Below the pieces are notes generated by a model. It did no database searches. It was given only the letters and a program-made list of their open reading frames with translations, and was not told where the DNA came from. 64,000 bases of DNA, from positions 1,502,001 through 1,566,000 of the forward strand of contig NZ_LS483370.1 in assembly GCF_900475285.1 (NCBI RefSeq), written 5' to 3'. This document shows, piece by piece, positions 38,560 through 47,445 of this stretch (positions within the stretch are counted from its first letter, which is position 1; each line of letters opens with the position of its first letter). A program made the translations under genes and the position numbers. This stretch comes from Pseudomonas taetrolens. GTDB taxonomy: Bacteria; Pseudomonadota; Gammaproteobacteria; Pseudomonadales; Pseudomonadaceae.

Positions 38560-39318
38560 ATGTTCACCATGGAAAACCAGATCGACGTCCCGCGCCTTCC
38601 TCGCAAACGCCGCAGCCTTGCGCAAGAGTTGGTGACGGTATTGTCCGAGCAGATCCGCGATGGCTTGCTCAAGCGAGGCGATAAATTGCCCACCGAGTCT
38701 GCGATCATGGCGGCCCATGGCGTCAGCCGCACGGTGGTGCGTGAAGCGATTTCCCGGCTGCAGGCGGCAGGGCAGGTCGAGACCCGGCACGGCATCGGTA
38801 CTTTCGTGCTGGACACGCCAAGCCCCAGCGGCTTTCGCATCGACCCGGCCACCGTGGTGACGTTGCGCGATGTGCTGGCGATTCTGGAGCTGCGCATCAG
38901 CCTTGAAGTCGAGTCGGCCGGGCTGGCCGCGCAACGGCGCAGCGCCGAACAACTGGCGGGCATGCGGGCGGCGCTGGATGCCTTGAACGACAGCACTGCC
39001 CGTGAGGGCGATGCGGTGGCCTCGGATTTTCAGTTTCACCTGCAGATCGCGCTGTCGACCGGTAACCGCTACTTCACGGACATCATGACCCACCTGGGCA
39101 CCAGCATCATTCCGCGTACCCGGCTCAATTCGGCGCGCCTGGCCCACGATGACCAACAGCACTACATGACGCGCCTGAACCGCGAGCATGAAGAAATCTA
39201 CGAAGCCATTGCCCGTCAGGATGCCGACGCTGCACGCGCGGCCATGCGCCTGCACCTGACCAACAGCCGTGAGCGCCTGCGCCATGCCCATGAAGAGGCG
39301 CAAGCGCAACGCGGTTGA
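38560..39318 (+). CDS. GntR family regulator, FadR/FCD subfamily, of the uronate locus
   Basis: 252 residues. An N-terminal winged helix-turn-helix (about residues 15-80, KLPTESAIMAAHGVSR and VVREAISRLQAAG) is joined to an all-helical FCD ligand domain (about 105-235) with His residues in FQFHLQIA, REHEEIYEAI and AMRLHLTNS, as expected for metal-dependent effector binding. It is divergent from the porin gene and close to udh; three shared operators point to it as the local repressor released by a uronate or aldarate. ATG at 38560 is chosen; ATG at 38569 is also possible. Confidence 0.88.
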   Translation: MFTMENQIDVPRLPRKRRSLAQELVTVLSEQIRDGLLKRGDKLPTESAIMAAHGVSRTVVREAISRLQAAGQVETRHGIGTFVLDTPSPSGFRIDPATVVTLRDVLAILELRISLEVESAGLAAQRRSAEQLAGMRAALDALNDSTAREGDAVASDFQFHLQIALSTGNRYFTDIMTHLGTSIIPRTRLNSARLAHDDQQHYMTRLNREHEEIYEAIARQDADAARAAMRLHLTNSRERLRHAHEEAQAQRG

Positions 39319-39426
39319 AGTCTCGCGGTAAGGAGAGGCCGAACCGAAAGAAGGCATCCTCTTGGGCATTTGCTGGCTAAACTGCGGCTAGCCCAAATTG
39401 CGGCGCTTTACTGACATGGACGGCCT

Positions 39427-40509
39427 ATGAACGAGACAAGTCTTCAACGTAAAACCCTGCTCTTGTTGCTGGCCTTGGTCACCATCGCATTTATCTGGAT
39501 CATGCTGCCGTTTTACGGCGCGATTTTCTGGGCTGTGGCGTTGGGCATTCTGTTCGCGCCCTTGCAGCGCAAATTCCTGCTCAAGCTCAAAGGCCGCCGA
39601 AACCTGGCGACGTTCGCGACGCTGTGCGTATGCACGGTGATTGCAATCTTGCCGGTGATCATCACCACGGGACTGCTCGTGCAAGAGGTGGCCACACTTT
39701 ATAAAGACGTGGAGAGCGGCAAGATCAACGTCGCCAGTTACGTCATGAAGTTCAAGGATATCCTGCCACCCACCATCCAGGATTGGCTTGACCGCCTGGG
39801 GATGGGCAATATCGCGGGCTTGAGCGAGAAGGTTTCCAAGGGCGCGCTGGAAGGCAGCCAGTTTTTTGCCACGCAGGTGTTCAGCTTCGGTCAGAGTACC
39901 TTTGAATTGGTGGTGAGCTTTTTCATCATGCTTTACCTGTTGTATTTCTTTATTCGCGATGGCCAGCAATTGGTCCGCGCCGTCCGCAATGCAGTCCCGC
40001 TGGCCGAGCAACAAAAACGCTTGTTGCAGCTCAAGTTGCGGCGCGTGGTGAGGGCCTCGGTCAAGGGCAACCTGGCGGTGGCCATTACCCAGGGGACGCT
40101 GGGGGGGCTGATCTTCTGGTACCTGGGCATTCAAAGCACGCTGTTCTGGGCAGTGCTGATGATGTTCCTGTCGTTGTTGCCGGCGGTTGGCGCAGGCATT
40201 GTCTGGGGGCCGGTGGCGGTCTACTTCCTGATCTCGGGCATGGTCTGGGAAGGCGTGGTGCTGGCGCTGTACGGCGTGTTCGTGATCGGTATGGTGGATA
40301 ACGTGCTGCGTCCGATCATGGTCGGCAAAGACACCCAGATGCCGGACTTTCTGATTTTGATCTCAACCCTGGGCGGCATGGCGATCTTTGGCCTCAACGG
40401 TTTTGTGATCGGGCCGTTGATTGCTGCGCTGTTCTTGGCCAGTTGGGGCCTGTTCGGCGGCACACGTCGCCGAGTGCGTCTGCCTGCCGATAGCAACACC
40501 GGGCATTAA
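39427..40509 (+). CDS. AI-2E family transporter
   Basis: 360-residue inner-membrane protein with about eight helices arranged as in this family; GLNGFVIGPLIAALFLASW near the end is the typical signature. Family members export diverse small molecules or act as sodium/proton antiporters; a role in autoinducer-2 is only one proposal. The stop TAA overlaps the stop of the TonB receptor gene on the other strand within TTAA, leaving no terminator between them. Confidence 0.88.
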   Translation: MNETSLQRKTLLLLLALVTIAFIWIMLPFYGAIFWAVALGILFAPLQRKFLLKLKGRRNLATFATLCVCTVIAILPVIITTGLLVQEVATLYKDVESGKINVASYVMKFKDILPPTIQDWLDRLGMGNIAGLSEKVSKGALEGSQFFATQVFSFGQSTFELVVSFFIMLYLLYFFIRDGQQLVRAVRNAVPLAEQQKRLLQLKLRRVVRASVKGNLAVAITQGTLGGLIFWYLGIQSTLFWAVLMMFLSLLPAVGAGIVWGPVAVYFLISGMVWEGVVLALYGVFVIGMVDNVLRPIMVGKDTQMPDFLILISTLGGMAIFGLNGFVIGPLIAALFLASWGLFGGTRRRVRLPADSNTGH

Positions 40510-42623
40510 CGAAAACTGTACGACACCCCGACGTAGGCGCCCATGCCTTCGCCCGGGGTGGAGCGTGCTGCGTCCAGGCCTTTGTCGTCGTAGCCTGGAG
40601 TGACCGTGGCAGCGTAGCGTTCGCCCGTCAGGTTGCGCAGGTCAAGCCAGGTTTGCCAGTCCTGCTTGGGTGAGGCGTAGCCCAGGGTCGCACCCAACAG
40701 CCTGTACGACGAAGCGTAATACGAGTTGGCGTAATCCACCGCCATGCGTGAGGCTACTTGGGTGTTAAGGCCCGCATAGAAGCCTTGCGGATGGTCGTAA
40801 CGGACTTCTGCCTGGTAGTAATGCTGAGGAATGCCCGGCAGGCGGTTGTCACCGAAGCGTTCATCATCGCGGTAGCGGAAGTCGCTGAAGGTGTAGGCCT
40901 GGCGCAGCGACACCTTGCCTGCGGCCCGACCTTCCCAGAGCAGGCTGCTCAACCCGGCTTCGACCCCTTGGTGCACCGTAGGGCTGGCGTTGGCTTCGCC
41001 GACAATGGCCACTTGATCCGCGGTGGCAGCCTGGGTTTCGACACTGAGCAATTCATGGCGGATTGCCGAGTAGTACCAGGCCAGGTCCCATTGTCCGATC
41101 CAGGATTCGCCACGGGTGCCCAGCTCGAGGGTGGTCGCGGTTTGATTGTGCAACGCCACCGGTGTGCTTTGCTGACCGGTGGCCGGGCCGCTGCCCGACG
41201 GGAAGCGCGTCGGCGACCCCCAGATCATCGACCATGGGTGCGGCGGCTCGACCGAGCGGCTGAGGTTGCCGTACACCTGCAGGTGCGGGTTGAATTCATA
41301 GCGCAGGCCGACCCGTGGCGCGTAATCCCAATCGTGCTGGCTGACCTTGCCACCGCTGTCCGGGTAGCTCACGTCACTTTCGCGTCGGGTGTAGATCAAC
41401 GCCATGCCGGTGGTCAGCCAGAGGTCGGGGATCAGTTCCAGGTCATTGCTGGCCTGCAACACCGTATCCGAACCCTGATAGCTGAAATCGCGGATTTTGC
41501 TGCCCGGTGCATAGCCTGCGGTGTTACCCCGGGGCAGACGTACGTATTCCGATGCGCCGCTGTTGGGCAGGTGCTTGGTCGAACGCAGGCCCAGCGTGGT
41601 TTTGCTTTCCAGGCCGAACAGGGTGTCGCGCCGCTTGTAGTTGAGGGTGCCGCTGACATCGGTGTAGGCGACTTTTAACCGGTTCGGGCCTTCGTGCAGG
41701 TCCATCGGGTAGTCGTGATACACCAGCCCGACTTCGAGCTGCGAGTCATCGTCCAGGTACATCGTGGTTTTGTTGCCCAGCCAGGTACTGCCGGGTTGAG
41801 GGCGGGTGTAGTCGCCCGTCACGTACACCGGATTGGCTGAGCGCGGGTGGTGTTTGATCTGGTCTTTGGTAACCCGGCCTGCCAGTTGGTTGTCGGTTTC
41901 GCGGTAGCGCATATAAAAACGGGTTTCCAGCTGGGGGCTGAAGCGATAACCGACGTTGGCCACGAAGCCTTTGCTGCTGCCGCGGGTATGGTCCTGATAG
42001 CCATCGGTGTCGGAATCCGTCAGTGCCACGTAATAGTCGAGATCGCCCAGTACCTGCCCGGAGCTGATCTGGCGCTTCTGGTAACCATAACTGCCGGCTT
42101 CGTAACGCACTTGCAACGCCGGGGCGTCGTACCCGGTGTGGGTTACGTAATTGATCGAACCGCCGAGGGCCAGCGAGCCGCGCTCAAAACCATTGGCACC
42201 GCGCAGCACCTCGGCGCGGCTCAGCCACAGGGGTTCGAACAGCTCGTAGGGGGTTCCGCCGGGGCCGGTCAGCGGCAAACCGTCGAACAGCACATACAGC
42301 CCGGAACCGTGAGCGCTGGGTGCCCGGTTAAGGCCCGAGCCGCGCACTGAAACCTTGGCCCCGTCGTTGCCCGCCGACTGCGCGTAAATCCCCGGCTGAT
42401 AGGCCAGCACATCGGTGTTGCTGGCAGTCCGCCCGTTTTCGACCCGGTTCAAGTCAATCAGGTTGCTGGCCCCCGGCACCTCATCCAGCGCGGCGCGGGC
42501 CATGTCCAGCTCACTGCTCTGCTCAGTGCGCACCTGAACCTCCCCCAACTCCAGCGGGCCGGCATAGGCCGGGGCAGTGCAGACAAAAGCCAAAGGCAAC
42601 AGTGAAGAAAGGGCGGGGCGCAT
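40506..42623 (-). CDS. TonB-dependent outer-membrane receptor
   Basis: 705 residues from the ATG at 42623. Signal peptide 1-21 (ends APAYA). A plug domain follows (residues about 45-160, with VPGASNLIDL and VSVRGSGLN), then a beta-barrel ending YVGVSYSFR with the C-terminal Phe-Arg end. There is no N-terminal signalling domain, so it is not a FecA-type transducer, though the barrel resembles ferric-dicitrate-like receptors. Ligand unknown. It lies 135 bases after the fimbrial adhesin gene on the same strand, with an inverted repeat in between. Confidence 0.88.
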   Translation of the reverse strand: MRPALSSLLPLAFVCTAPAYAGPLELGEVQVRTEQSSELDMARAALDEVPGASNLIDLNRVENGRTASNTDVLAYQPGIYAQSAGNDGAKVSVRGSGLNRAPSAHGSGLYVLFDGLPLTGPGGTPYELFEPLWLSRAEVLRGANGFERGSLALGGSINYVTHTGYDAPALQVRYEAGSYGYQKRQISSGQVLGDLDYYVALTDSDTDGYQDHTRGSSKGFVANVGYRFSPQLETRFYMRYRETDNQLAGRVTKDQIKHHPRSANPVYVTGDYTRPQPGSTWLGNKTTMYLDDDSQLEVGLVYHDYPMDLHEGPNRLKVAYTDVSGTLNYKRRDTLFGLESKTTLGLRSTKHLPNSGASEYVRLPRGNTAGYAPGSKIRDFSYQGSDTVLQASNDLELIPDLWLTTGMALIYTRRESDVSYPDSGGKVSQHDWDYAPRVGLRYEFNPHLQVYGNLSRSVEPPHPWSMIWGSPTRFPSGSGPATGQQSTPVALHNQTATTLELGTRGESWIGQWDLAWYYSAIRHELLSVETQAATADQVAIVGEANASPTVHQGVEAGLSSLLWEGRAAGKVSLRQAYTFSDFRYRDDERFGDNRLPGIPQHYYQAEVRYDHPQGFYAGLNTQVASRMAVDYANSYYASSYRLLGATLGYASPKQDWQTWLDLRNLTGERYAATVTPGYDDKGLDAARSTPGEGMGAYVGVSYSFR

Positions 42624-42682
42624 TAACGTCAGTTCCGGGTCGAGAGGCAGGCGGCGCGCCAGCCTATACAAGCCCGGAATGC

Positions 42683-42737
42683 GCTGCAACTGCCGCAGAG
42701 CCCGGCCGTGGGCACGGTGCGCTGAAACAGTTGCAGC
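42683..42737. repeat. Inverted repeat upstream of the TonB receptor gene
   Basis: GCTGCAACTG and CAGTTGCAGC form a perfect 10-bp inverted repeat with a 35-base loop, between the adhesin stop and the receptor start. It may be an operator, or a terminator for the fimbrial operon, although no U-tract follows. Confidence 0.4.
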
Positions 42738-42758
42738 AAGACATGGTAGAAGAGCGGG

Positions 42759-43724
42759 TTACTTGTAGATCACGGTGAACTGGGCATTGGCGCCGGCGTC
42801 GCCAGGTACGATCTGCTGGCCGACCTGGAAATAACGTGCTGCCAAGGGGATCTTGTAGGTTGTTGCGCCACCGGTGTTGCCAACGTTCACATCCTGATTA
42901 AACGTAATGGGGGTATTGGTATTTTTGTCCAGTACCTGAATCCCAACACCGGAATTGGGGCGGGTCAGTGCCAACACATCGGGCTGGGTATCCGTGGTGC
43001 CGTCCAGGCGCAGATCGATTTGTATGTTTCGCGGGTCGCATCCAGTGAGCTCAAGTTCAAACGGCGCTTCGTCAGGGTAAGGGACACCCGGGCCAGGAAA
43101 CTTTCGTTTGTCGACGGTGCCCAGATCGACGGGCCCGGGCACGGTGACCGAACACGCCGCAAGGCTGACTTGAGAGGATGTAAATGCATACTGCGACCCG
43201 CTCGATATCCTGGTTTGCCTGGCCGAGATAGCAAATGTGCCCGGGATAGTCAGTACACCACCGCTATCGATTTCGCCGGTCTTGATCAACTGAAAAGTAA
43301 CCGGTCCAAAGGCGGGCCCGCACATCTGATAGGGATTTCTGTTACACCAGAGCGCCGATCGCCTCCTGAAGATACTGCCATCCTGCGTGAACGCCCGCTC
43401 AGTTATTACACTCAATCCAATACCGGGAATATTGGTAGGGCTCGTTGAGCCTATCTGGGGCAAGGGAAACCCGTTCACCGCCTCCCACAGCGTTGCGTCA
43501 GCCACACTCCCAGTCCCGCAGTTGAACGCGACGCCGATTGCGTTGATGGTCGAATCAGTAAACTCGTGCAGTACCGTGTTGACGGGTATGTCTTTAGCGA
43601 GCACGAGATCTGGAAAAGCCACGGTTATTCTTTGTGGCGGGACTGTCGTGCAGAGGGCATGGGAAATGGCCGAGTACCCGCTCAAAGCAAGGGACAGTAC
43701 GCCGGTTAATACACACTTGTTCAT
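42759..43724 (-). CDS. Two-domain fimbrial tip adhesin
   Basis: 321 residues. Signal peptide 1-23 (ends AISHA). The N-terminal part (to about 200) has several cysteines (NCGTGS, LWCNRN, QMCGPAF) and no clear family. The C-terminal part is pilin-like (LAACSVTVPGPVDLGTV, then a Cys in LTGCDPR, ending TVIYK). This is the arrangement of tip adhesins. The ATG at 43724 has AGGA 8 bases upstream; an ATG two codons earlier has the site too close. Gene follows the usher by 53 bases. By eye its base use is richer in A/T than neighbours, in line with a fast-evolving adhesin. Confidence 0.82.
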   Translation of the reverse strand: MNKCVLTGVLSLALSGYSAISHALCTTVPPQRITVAFPDLVLAKDIPVNTVLHEFTDSTINAIGVAFNCGTGSVADATLWEAVNGFPLPQIGSTSPTNIPGIGLSVITERAFTQDGSIFRRRSALWCNRNPYQMCGPAFGPVTFQLIKTGEIDSGGVLTIPGTFAISARQTRISSGSQYAFTSSQVSLAACSVTVPGPVDLGTVDKRKFPGPGVPYPDEAPFELELTGCDPRNIQIDLRLDGTTDTQPDVLALTRPNSGVGIQVLDKNTNTPITFNQDVNVGNTGGATTYKIPLAARYFQVGQQIVPGDAGANAQFTVIYK

Positions 43725-43777
43725 CTTCATTATCCTGTCATGGTGCATGTGCGTTGGGGGCATGGAATGGATCACGG

Positions 43778-46465
43778 TCATGGCGTACAACGCCCCTCAA
43801 TCACCTCTGAATACTTCTGATCCCTGGCCGGCGGTGCCAATGCATAGGTGATGCGGCATTGGCTGTCGGCGGCTTCGCCCCACTTGACCAGCAGGATGCC
43901 GCTGTCGGCGACGCCACGGACGAAGGCTTTACTGCCCTGACCGACTACCCCGATGGCCTGGCCGGCTTCGTCGAAGACCTGAGCGGCGAACGGCAGCGAT
44001 TGGCCGTCCGGTTGCCTTGCCTTGAACACCACGGCGCGGCCGCTCACGGTTTCGTAGTGCAGCAGGCTGACGGCCCCCAGTGTTGGCGCAACGCTTTGCG
44101 TGGTTTCCAGGAGCTCGACATTGTGCGAAGTGCCCTTGGGGTCGATGCCGACGTTGTTGTTCTGAAAGGGCGTCAGGTAAGGCACGACACCGTAGCCATT
44201 GCCGTCGAGCGTTACACCGGACGCATTGGTGATGCCCGCGCCTTCGGCATCTGGTGCATGCACCAGGCCCACGGTGTCGCCGAGTTTCTGCGCCAGGGTG
44301 ACGCCACTGCCGTGCAGGACGATGCCGCCGTCGGCACCGAACGAAAGCTGGCTGCTGTCGCCGTACTGGCTGTAGCCCGTGCGCAAGGTGGCCTTGCTGC
44401 CTCGGTAACCGCCATTCAGGTTGTAGTTGCTGCTGGCACGGCCATCGGCATTGCTGTGGGACGCCGAGGCGCCGTAAGTGATGTTGTGCTGTTCGCCCAG
44501 GCTGCCACTGATCCCGGTATTGAGGTTGCTGCCTTGGGTGTCGCCTGTGCTGTGTGAGTAGCTGGTGGTCATGTGCGGGGCATTCGACGCGCGTCCCAGC
44601 GGCATGCTCAGGGTCAGCATGAGGCGGTTGTCGATGCGGTCGCTGTTGTAGCCGGGACCGAAGAAAATATTGTCGCTTTGTTGCTGACGTTCCTGCTCAA
44701 GGCTCAAGGGCACTGACTGGATGCGTGAGCGTTGCAGCGAAAGGTTCCAGTTGACGTCTTTCCAGCGCGAGCCGTAGCCCACGGTCAGCGACGTCTGGCG
44801 CCCAAGGTTGCTGGCGTAGTAATCCACCGAACTGCCAAACAGGGTCAATGTGCCGTCACCGACCTTTTGATGGATGTTCAGGTCGAGGCGACTTTTTTGC
44901 CGGGCCAGTTGGCCGTTGGTCTGGTCGACGCCCGTGCGATCACGCAGGTTCATGGCGTCGTTCAGCGTCAGGTAGTTTCGGGTGGAAAAGCGATAGGCAC
45001 CCAGCGCAAAGTTGGTGCCGGTTTCCGGGATGTTCTTGTTGTAGGCCATGCCGAAGCTCTGGCCTTGCAGGGTGCCCTGGCCCGGCAAACGCGTGCTGGA
45101 GTGGGTAGCGTCCAGCGAGATGGCCCCGATGGGCGTGGCAAATGCGGTCCCCAGTTTGGTCTGGGTGTAGCCGCTGCTCAGGGTGGTGCCGCCATACAGG
45201 CTGAGCGAATTGCTCAGGCCGTGCTGAAGGGTCGCCTGCAAAACCGTCGGCTGGCTGGCGGCGGTGCTGTATTGCTGCAACTGGCCCACGGCCAGGGCGT
45301 ATTTTGTGGTGTCGGCGCGCAGCAATTCCGGCACCGCGGCATATGGCACGACATAGGTGTTCCGGCGACCGCCGGCTTCGGTCACGGTCACCGTCAGGTC
45401 ACCGCCGTACCCGGTGGGGTACAGGTCATCAATGATGAACGGCCCGGGCGCCACCGTGGTTTCATAAATCTTGTAGCCGTTCTGGGTGATGCTCACCGTG
45501 GCGTTGCCTTCGGCGATCCCGCGAACCACCGGCGCATACCCTTGCTGCGATTGCGGCAGCATGCGGTCATCCGAAGCCAGACTGACACCGCGCAAGCGCA
45601 CGCTGTCGAGAATACTGCCGCTGCTGAAGCTGTCGCCGATGGTCAGCTGCGATTTCCAGGCGGCAATGCTGCGTTGCATGTAGCTGGCGGTGTTCTGGTA
45701 GGACGAACGGCCTTGCAACGAACTCCAGCCCTGGGCGCCCTGGTGCCGAAAACGCCAGTCGCCCAGGTTGAAACCGCCGACCAGGCCCAGATACCCCTGG
45801 CGGCCGCCATCACCACGGGTGGCGGTCGAACTGCTGAAGTTATAGGCCAGTAGCCCGGCATCGATGCCGCTGTCCCACTCTTTAGGGTCGACATACCCGC
45901 GGGCCGACAGGTTCATGAAAATCTGCGGCACGCTCAACGCCAGCCGTTGTTCACCGGCATCGTATTCGGCACTGGCCCCCGGGATCCAGGTACCCAGATC
46001 GCCGCACAGCTGGCCGTCAGGGATCGGCGTACCGTCTGCGGTGTCAGCACCCGGAGTGCCGCGCGCCACCTTGTCCGGATCAACCCCGAGCTCGGCCAGC
46101 ATGCTGCGGCTGAAGCACACGCTGGCACTGTCCTGGCCATCGACTGCACTGAACCTGACGTCGCGCCGGGCCATGCGGTTTTCATTGACCATGATGTCCA
46201 GCCGGTAGGTACCCGGCAAAATCACGTTGCCCTGATTGAAGCGCGAATAATCGACATCCGCCCGGCTGCGCCCGGCAAACATGCCGACGTCGAACGTCAT
46301 GGCAGCCACATCGGGTGTGGCCGGTGCGGCGCTGACCCCGGGGCTTGCCAAGGCACCCGAAATCAGGCTGGCGATCATCAGGCTTAGCAGGTTCGGCTGC
46401 AGTCGCAGCACGGCAGCGTTGTGGCTGCGGTGCCGTGAGTAACGGATGGCTCTTGAGCGGATCAT
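43778..46465 (-). CDS. Outer-membrane fimbrial usher (FimD/PapC family)
   Basis: 895 residues, the assembly pore that accepts chaperone-subunit complexes. A signal sequence ends near residue 47 (GVSAAP), the N-terminal periplasmic domain starts TFDVGMFAGRSRADVDYSRF, the barrel holds a plug (about 240-330, including VRGIAEGNATVSITQNGYKI), and C-terminal domains end with two cysteines (DSQCRITYAL and EGRCTP). Order chaperone-usher-adhesin on one strand supports a type-1-like pilus. Confidence 0.93.
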   Translation of the reverse strand: MIRSRAIRYSRHRSHNAAVLRLQPNLLSLMIASLISGALASPGVSAAPATPDVAAMTFDVGMFAGRSRADVDYSRFNQGNVILPGTYRLDIMVNENRMARRDVRFSAVDGQDSASVCFSRSMLAELGVDPDKVARGTPGADTADGTPIPDGQLCGDLGTWIPGASAEYDAGEQRLALSVPQIFMNLSARGYVDPKEWDSGIDAGLLAYNFSSSTATRGDGGRQGYLGLVGGFNLGDWRFRHQGAQGWSSLQGRSSYQNTASYMQRSIAAWKSQLTIGDSFSSGSILDSVRLRGVSLASDDRMLPQSQQGYAPVVRGIAEGNATVSITQNGYKIYETTVAPGPFIIDDLYPTGYGGDLTVTVTEAGGRRNTYVVPYAAVPELLRADTTKYALAVGQLQQYSTAASQPTVLQATLQHGLSNSLSLYGGTTLSSGYTQTKLGTAFATPIGAISLDATHSSTRLPGQGTLQGQSFGMAYNKNIPETGTNFALGAYRFSTRNYLTLNDAMNLRDRTGVDQTNGQLARQKSRLDLNIHQKVGDGTLTLFGSSVDYYASNLGRQTSLTVGYGSRWKDVNWNLSLQRSRIQSVPLSLEQERQQQSDNIFFGPGYNSDRIDNRLMLTLSMPLGRASNAPHMTTSYSHSTGDTQGSNLNTGISGSLGEQHNITYGASASHSNADGRASSNYNLNGGYRGSKATLRTGYSQYGDSSQLSFGADGGIVLHGSGVTLAQKLGDTVGLVHAPDAEGAGITNASGVTLDGNGYGVVPYLTPFQNNNVGIDPKGTSHNVELLETTQSVAPTLGAVSLLHYETVSGRAVVFKARQPDGQSLPFAAQVFDEAGQAIGVVGQGSKAFVRGVADSGILLVKWGEAADSQCRITYALAPPARDQKYSEVIEGRCTP

Positions 46466-46551
46466 GGTTAGGCGTTCTTCAAAAAATACAACGGACGAAA
46501 GACAGCACCGACGCCTGTGGACAGGCGACTTTCCAGTGGCTGGAGACGGAA

Positions 46552-47328
46552 TCAGTGGGTGGCAGGTTGCAGAGGCGCTTGCACCTGTACGGCGGTGCCA
46601 TAGTCATTGAGGAACGAAAACGCGACATGGGCGCCGGCTGGCAGGTTGCCAACGGTGTCCTTCAGCGGGTAACGCTCGCGGCCGCCGGGAGCGACCATGG
46701 TGTAGTGCTCGCTTTTGTTGCGTTTGGCGTCCGGCGTGGCGCCCAACGCCAGAGCAACTTCCTGAAACGACACGTGATAAGCCGAGGGGTTATGGACTTC
46801 CAGTTCGCTGCCTTTGGCGGTCTTGTGCAACGACCAGCGCAACTGTGATCCGGCGTCCTGTGGGGTGCCGGCCAGGCCTTGCGGGCGGAAAAACACCTTG
46901 CTGCGGATACGGAAGCTGAAGCGCAACTGGTCTTCGCTGCTGGCCACAACCGGTGGGACTTCCAGCACGTTGAGCCAGAACACGGACTCTTTGTCGGTCG
47001 GCAGTGGCTCTTGGGTGTAGGACAGACGCAAGGCTTGGCTTTTGCCACCTTCAATGCGGAATACGGGCGGGGTGATAGTGAAGGGCACATCACTTTGTTC
47101 CGGTGTCAGTTTTTCATTGCCAGCGTCGAGCCACACCTGCACAAGACACGGGAGTTTCTTGTCTTCATTGCTCAACTGAACGGTGATTTCGCGCTCTTGA
47201 GCCGGGTAGACCTGGCGTGAGCCGCTGATGACGATCCCGGCCTGGGCCGGTGAGATGGATAACCACGTGGTGAGACACAAAGTGGCCACGGCGAAACAAC
47301 GTGGCAGAACACGGGATGAATAGTGCAT
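46552..47328 (-). CDS. Periplasmic pilus chaperone (PapD/FimC family)
   Basis: 258 residues, signal peptide 1-30 (ends SPAQA). Two Ig-like domains; SGSRQVYPAQEREIT holds the conserved Arg of the cleft and KSQALRLSYT the family motif with its Lys. It binds pilin by donor-strand complementation. ATG at 47328 is chosen because the upstream start is TTG and lacks a better site. It is separated from the usher by 86 bases and from the pilin by 117 with a strong hairpin. Confidence 0.92.
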   Translation of the reverse strand: MHYSSRVLPRCFAVATLCLTTWLSISPAQAGIVISGSRQVYPAQEREITVQLSNEDKKLPCLVQVWLDAGNEKLTPEQSDVPFTITPPVFRIEGGKSQALRLSYTQEPLPTDKESVFWLNVLEVPPVVASSEDQLRFSFRIRSKVFFRPQGLAGTPQDAGSQLRWSLHKTAKGSELEVHNPSAYHVSFQEVALALGATPDAKRNKSEHYTMVAPGGRERYPLKDTVGNLPAGAHVAFSFLNDYGTAVQVQAPLQPATH

Positions 47329-47359
47329 GTCAATTAAATCCAATTAGGCAATAAGCCTC

Positions 47360-47392
47360 CATTGAGTCCCGGTGCAAAACCGGGACTCAATG
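47360..47392 (-). other. Perfect hairpin between pilin and chaperone genes
   Basis: Fourteen bases CATTGAGTCCCGGT pair perfectly with their complement around a 5-base loop. There is no U-run after it. Such hairpins in pilus operons protect the pilin mRNA from 3' decay, or give partial termination, so more pilin than assembly machinery is made. Confidence 0.65.
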
Positions 47393-47445
47393 CCGTAACT
47401 TCATTCGCCGCAACAGGGCAACGCAAGTTCAGTGGGGGCGCGTGA

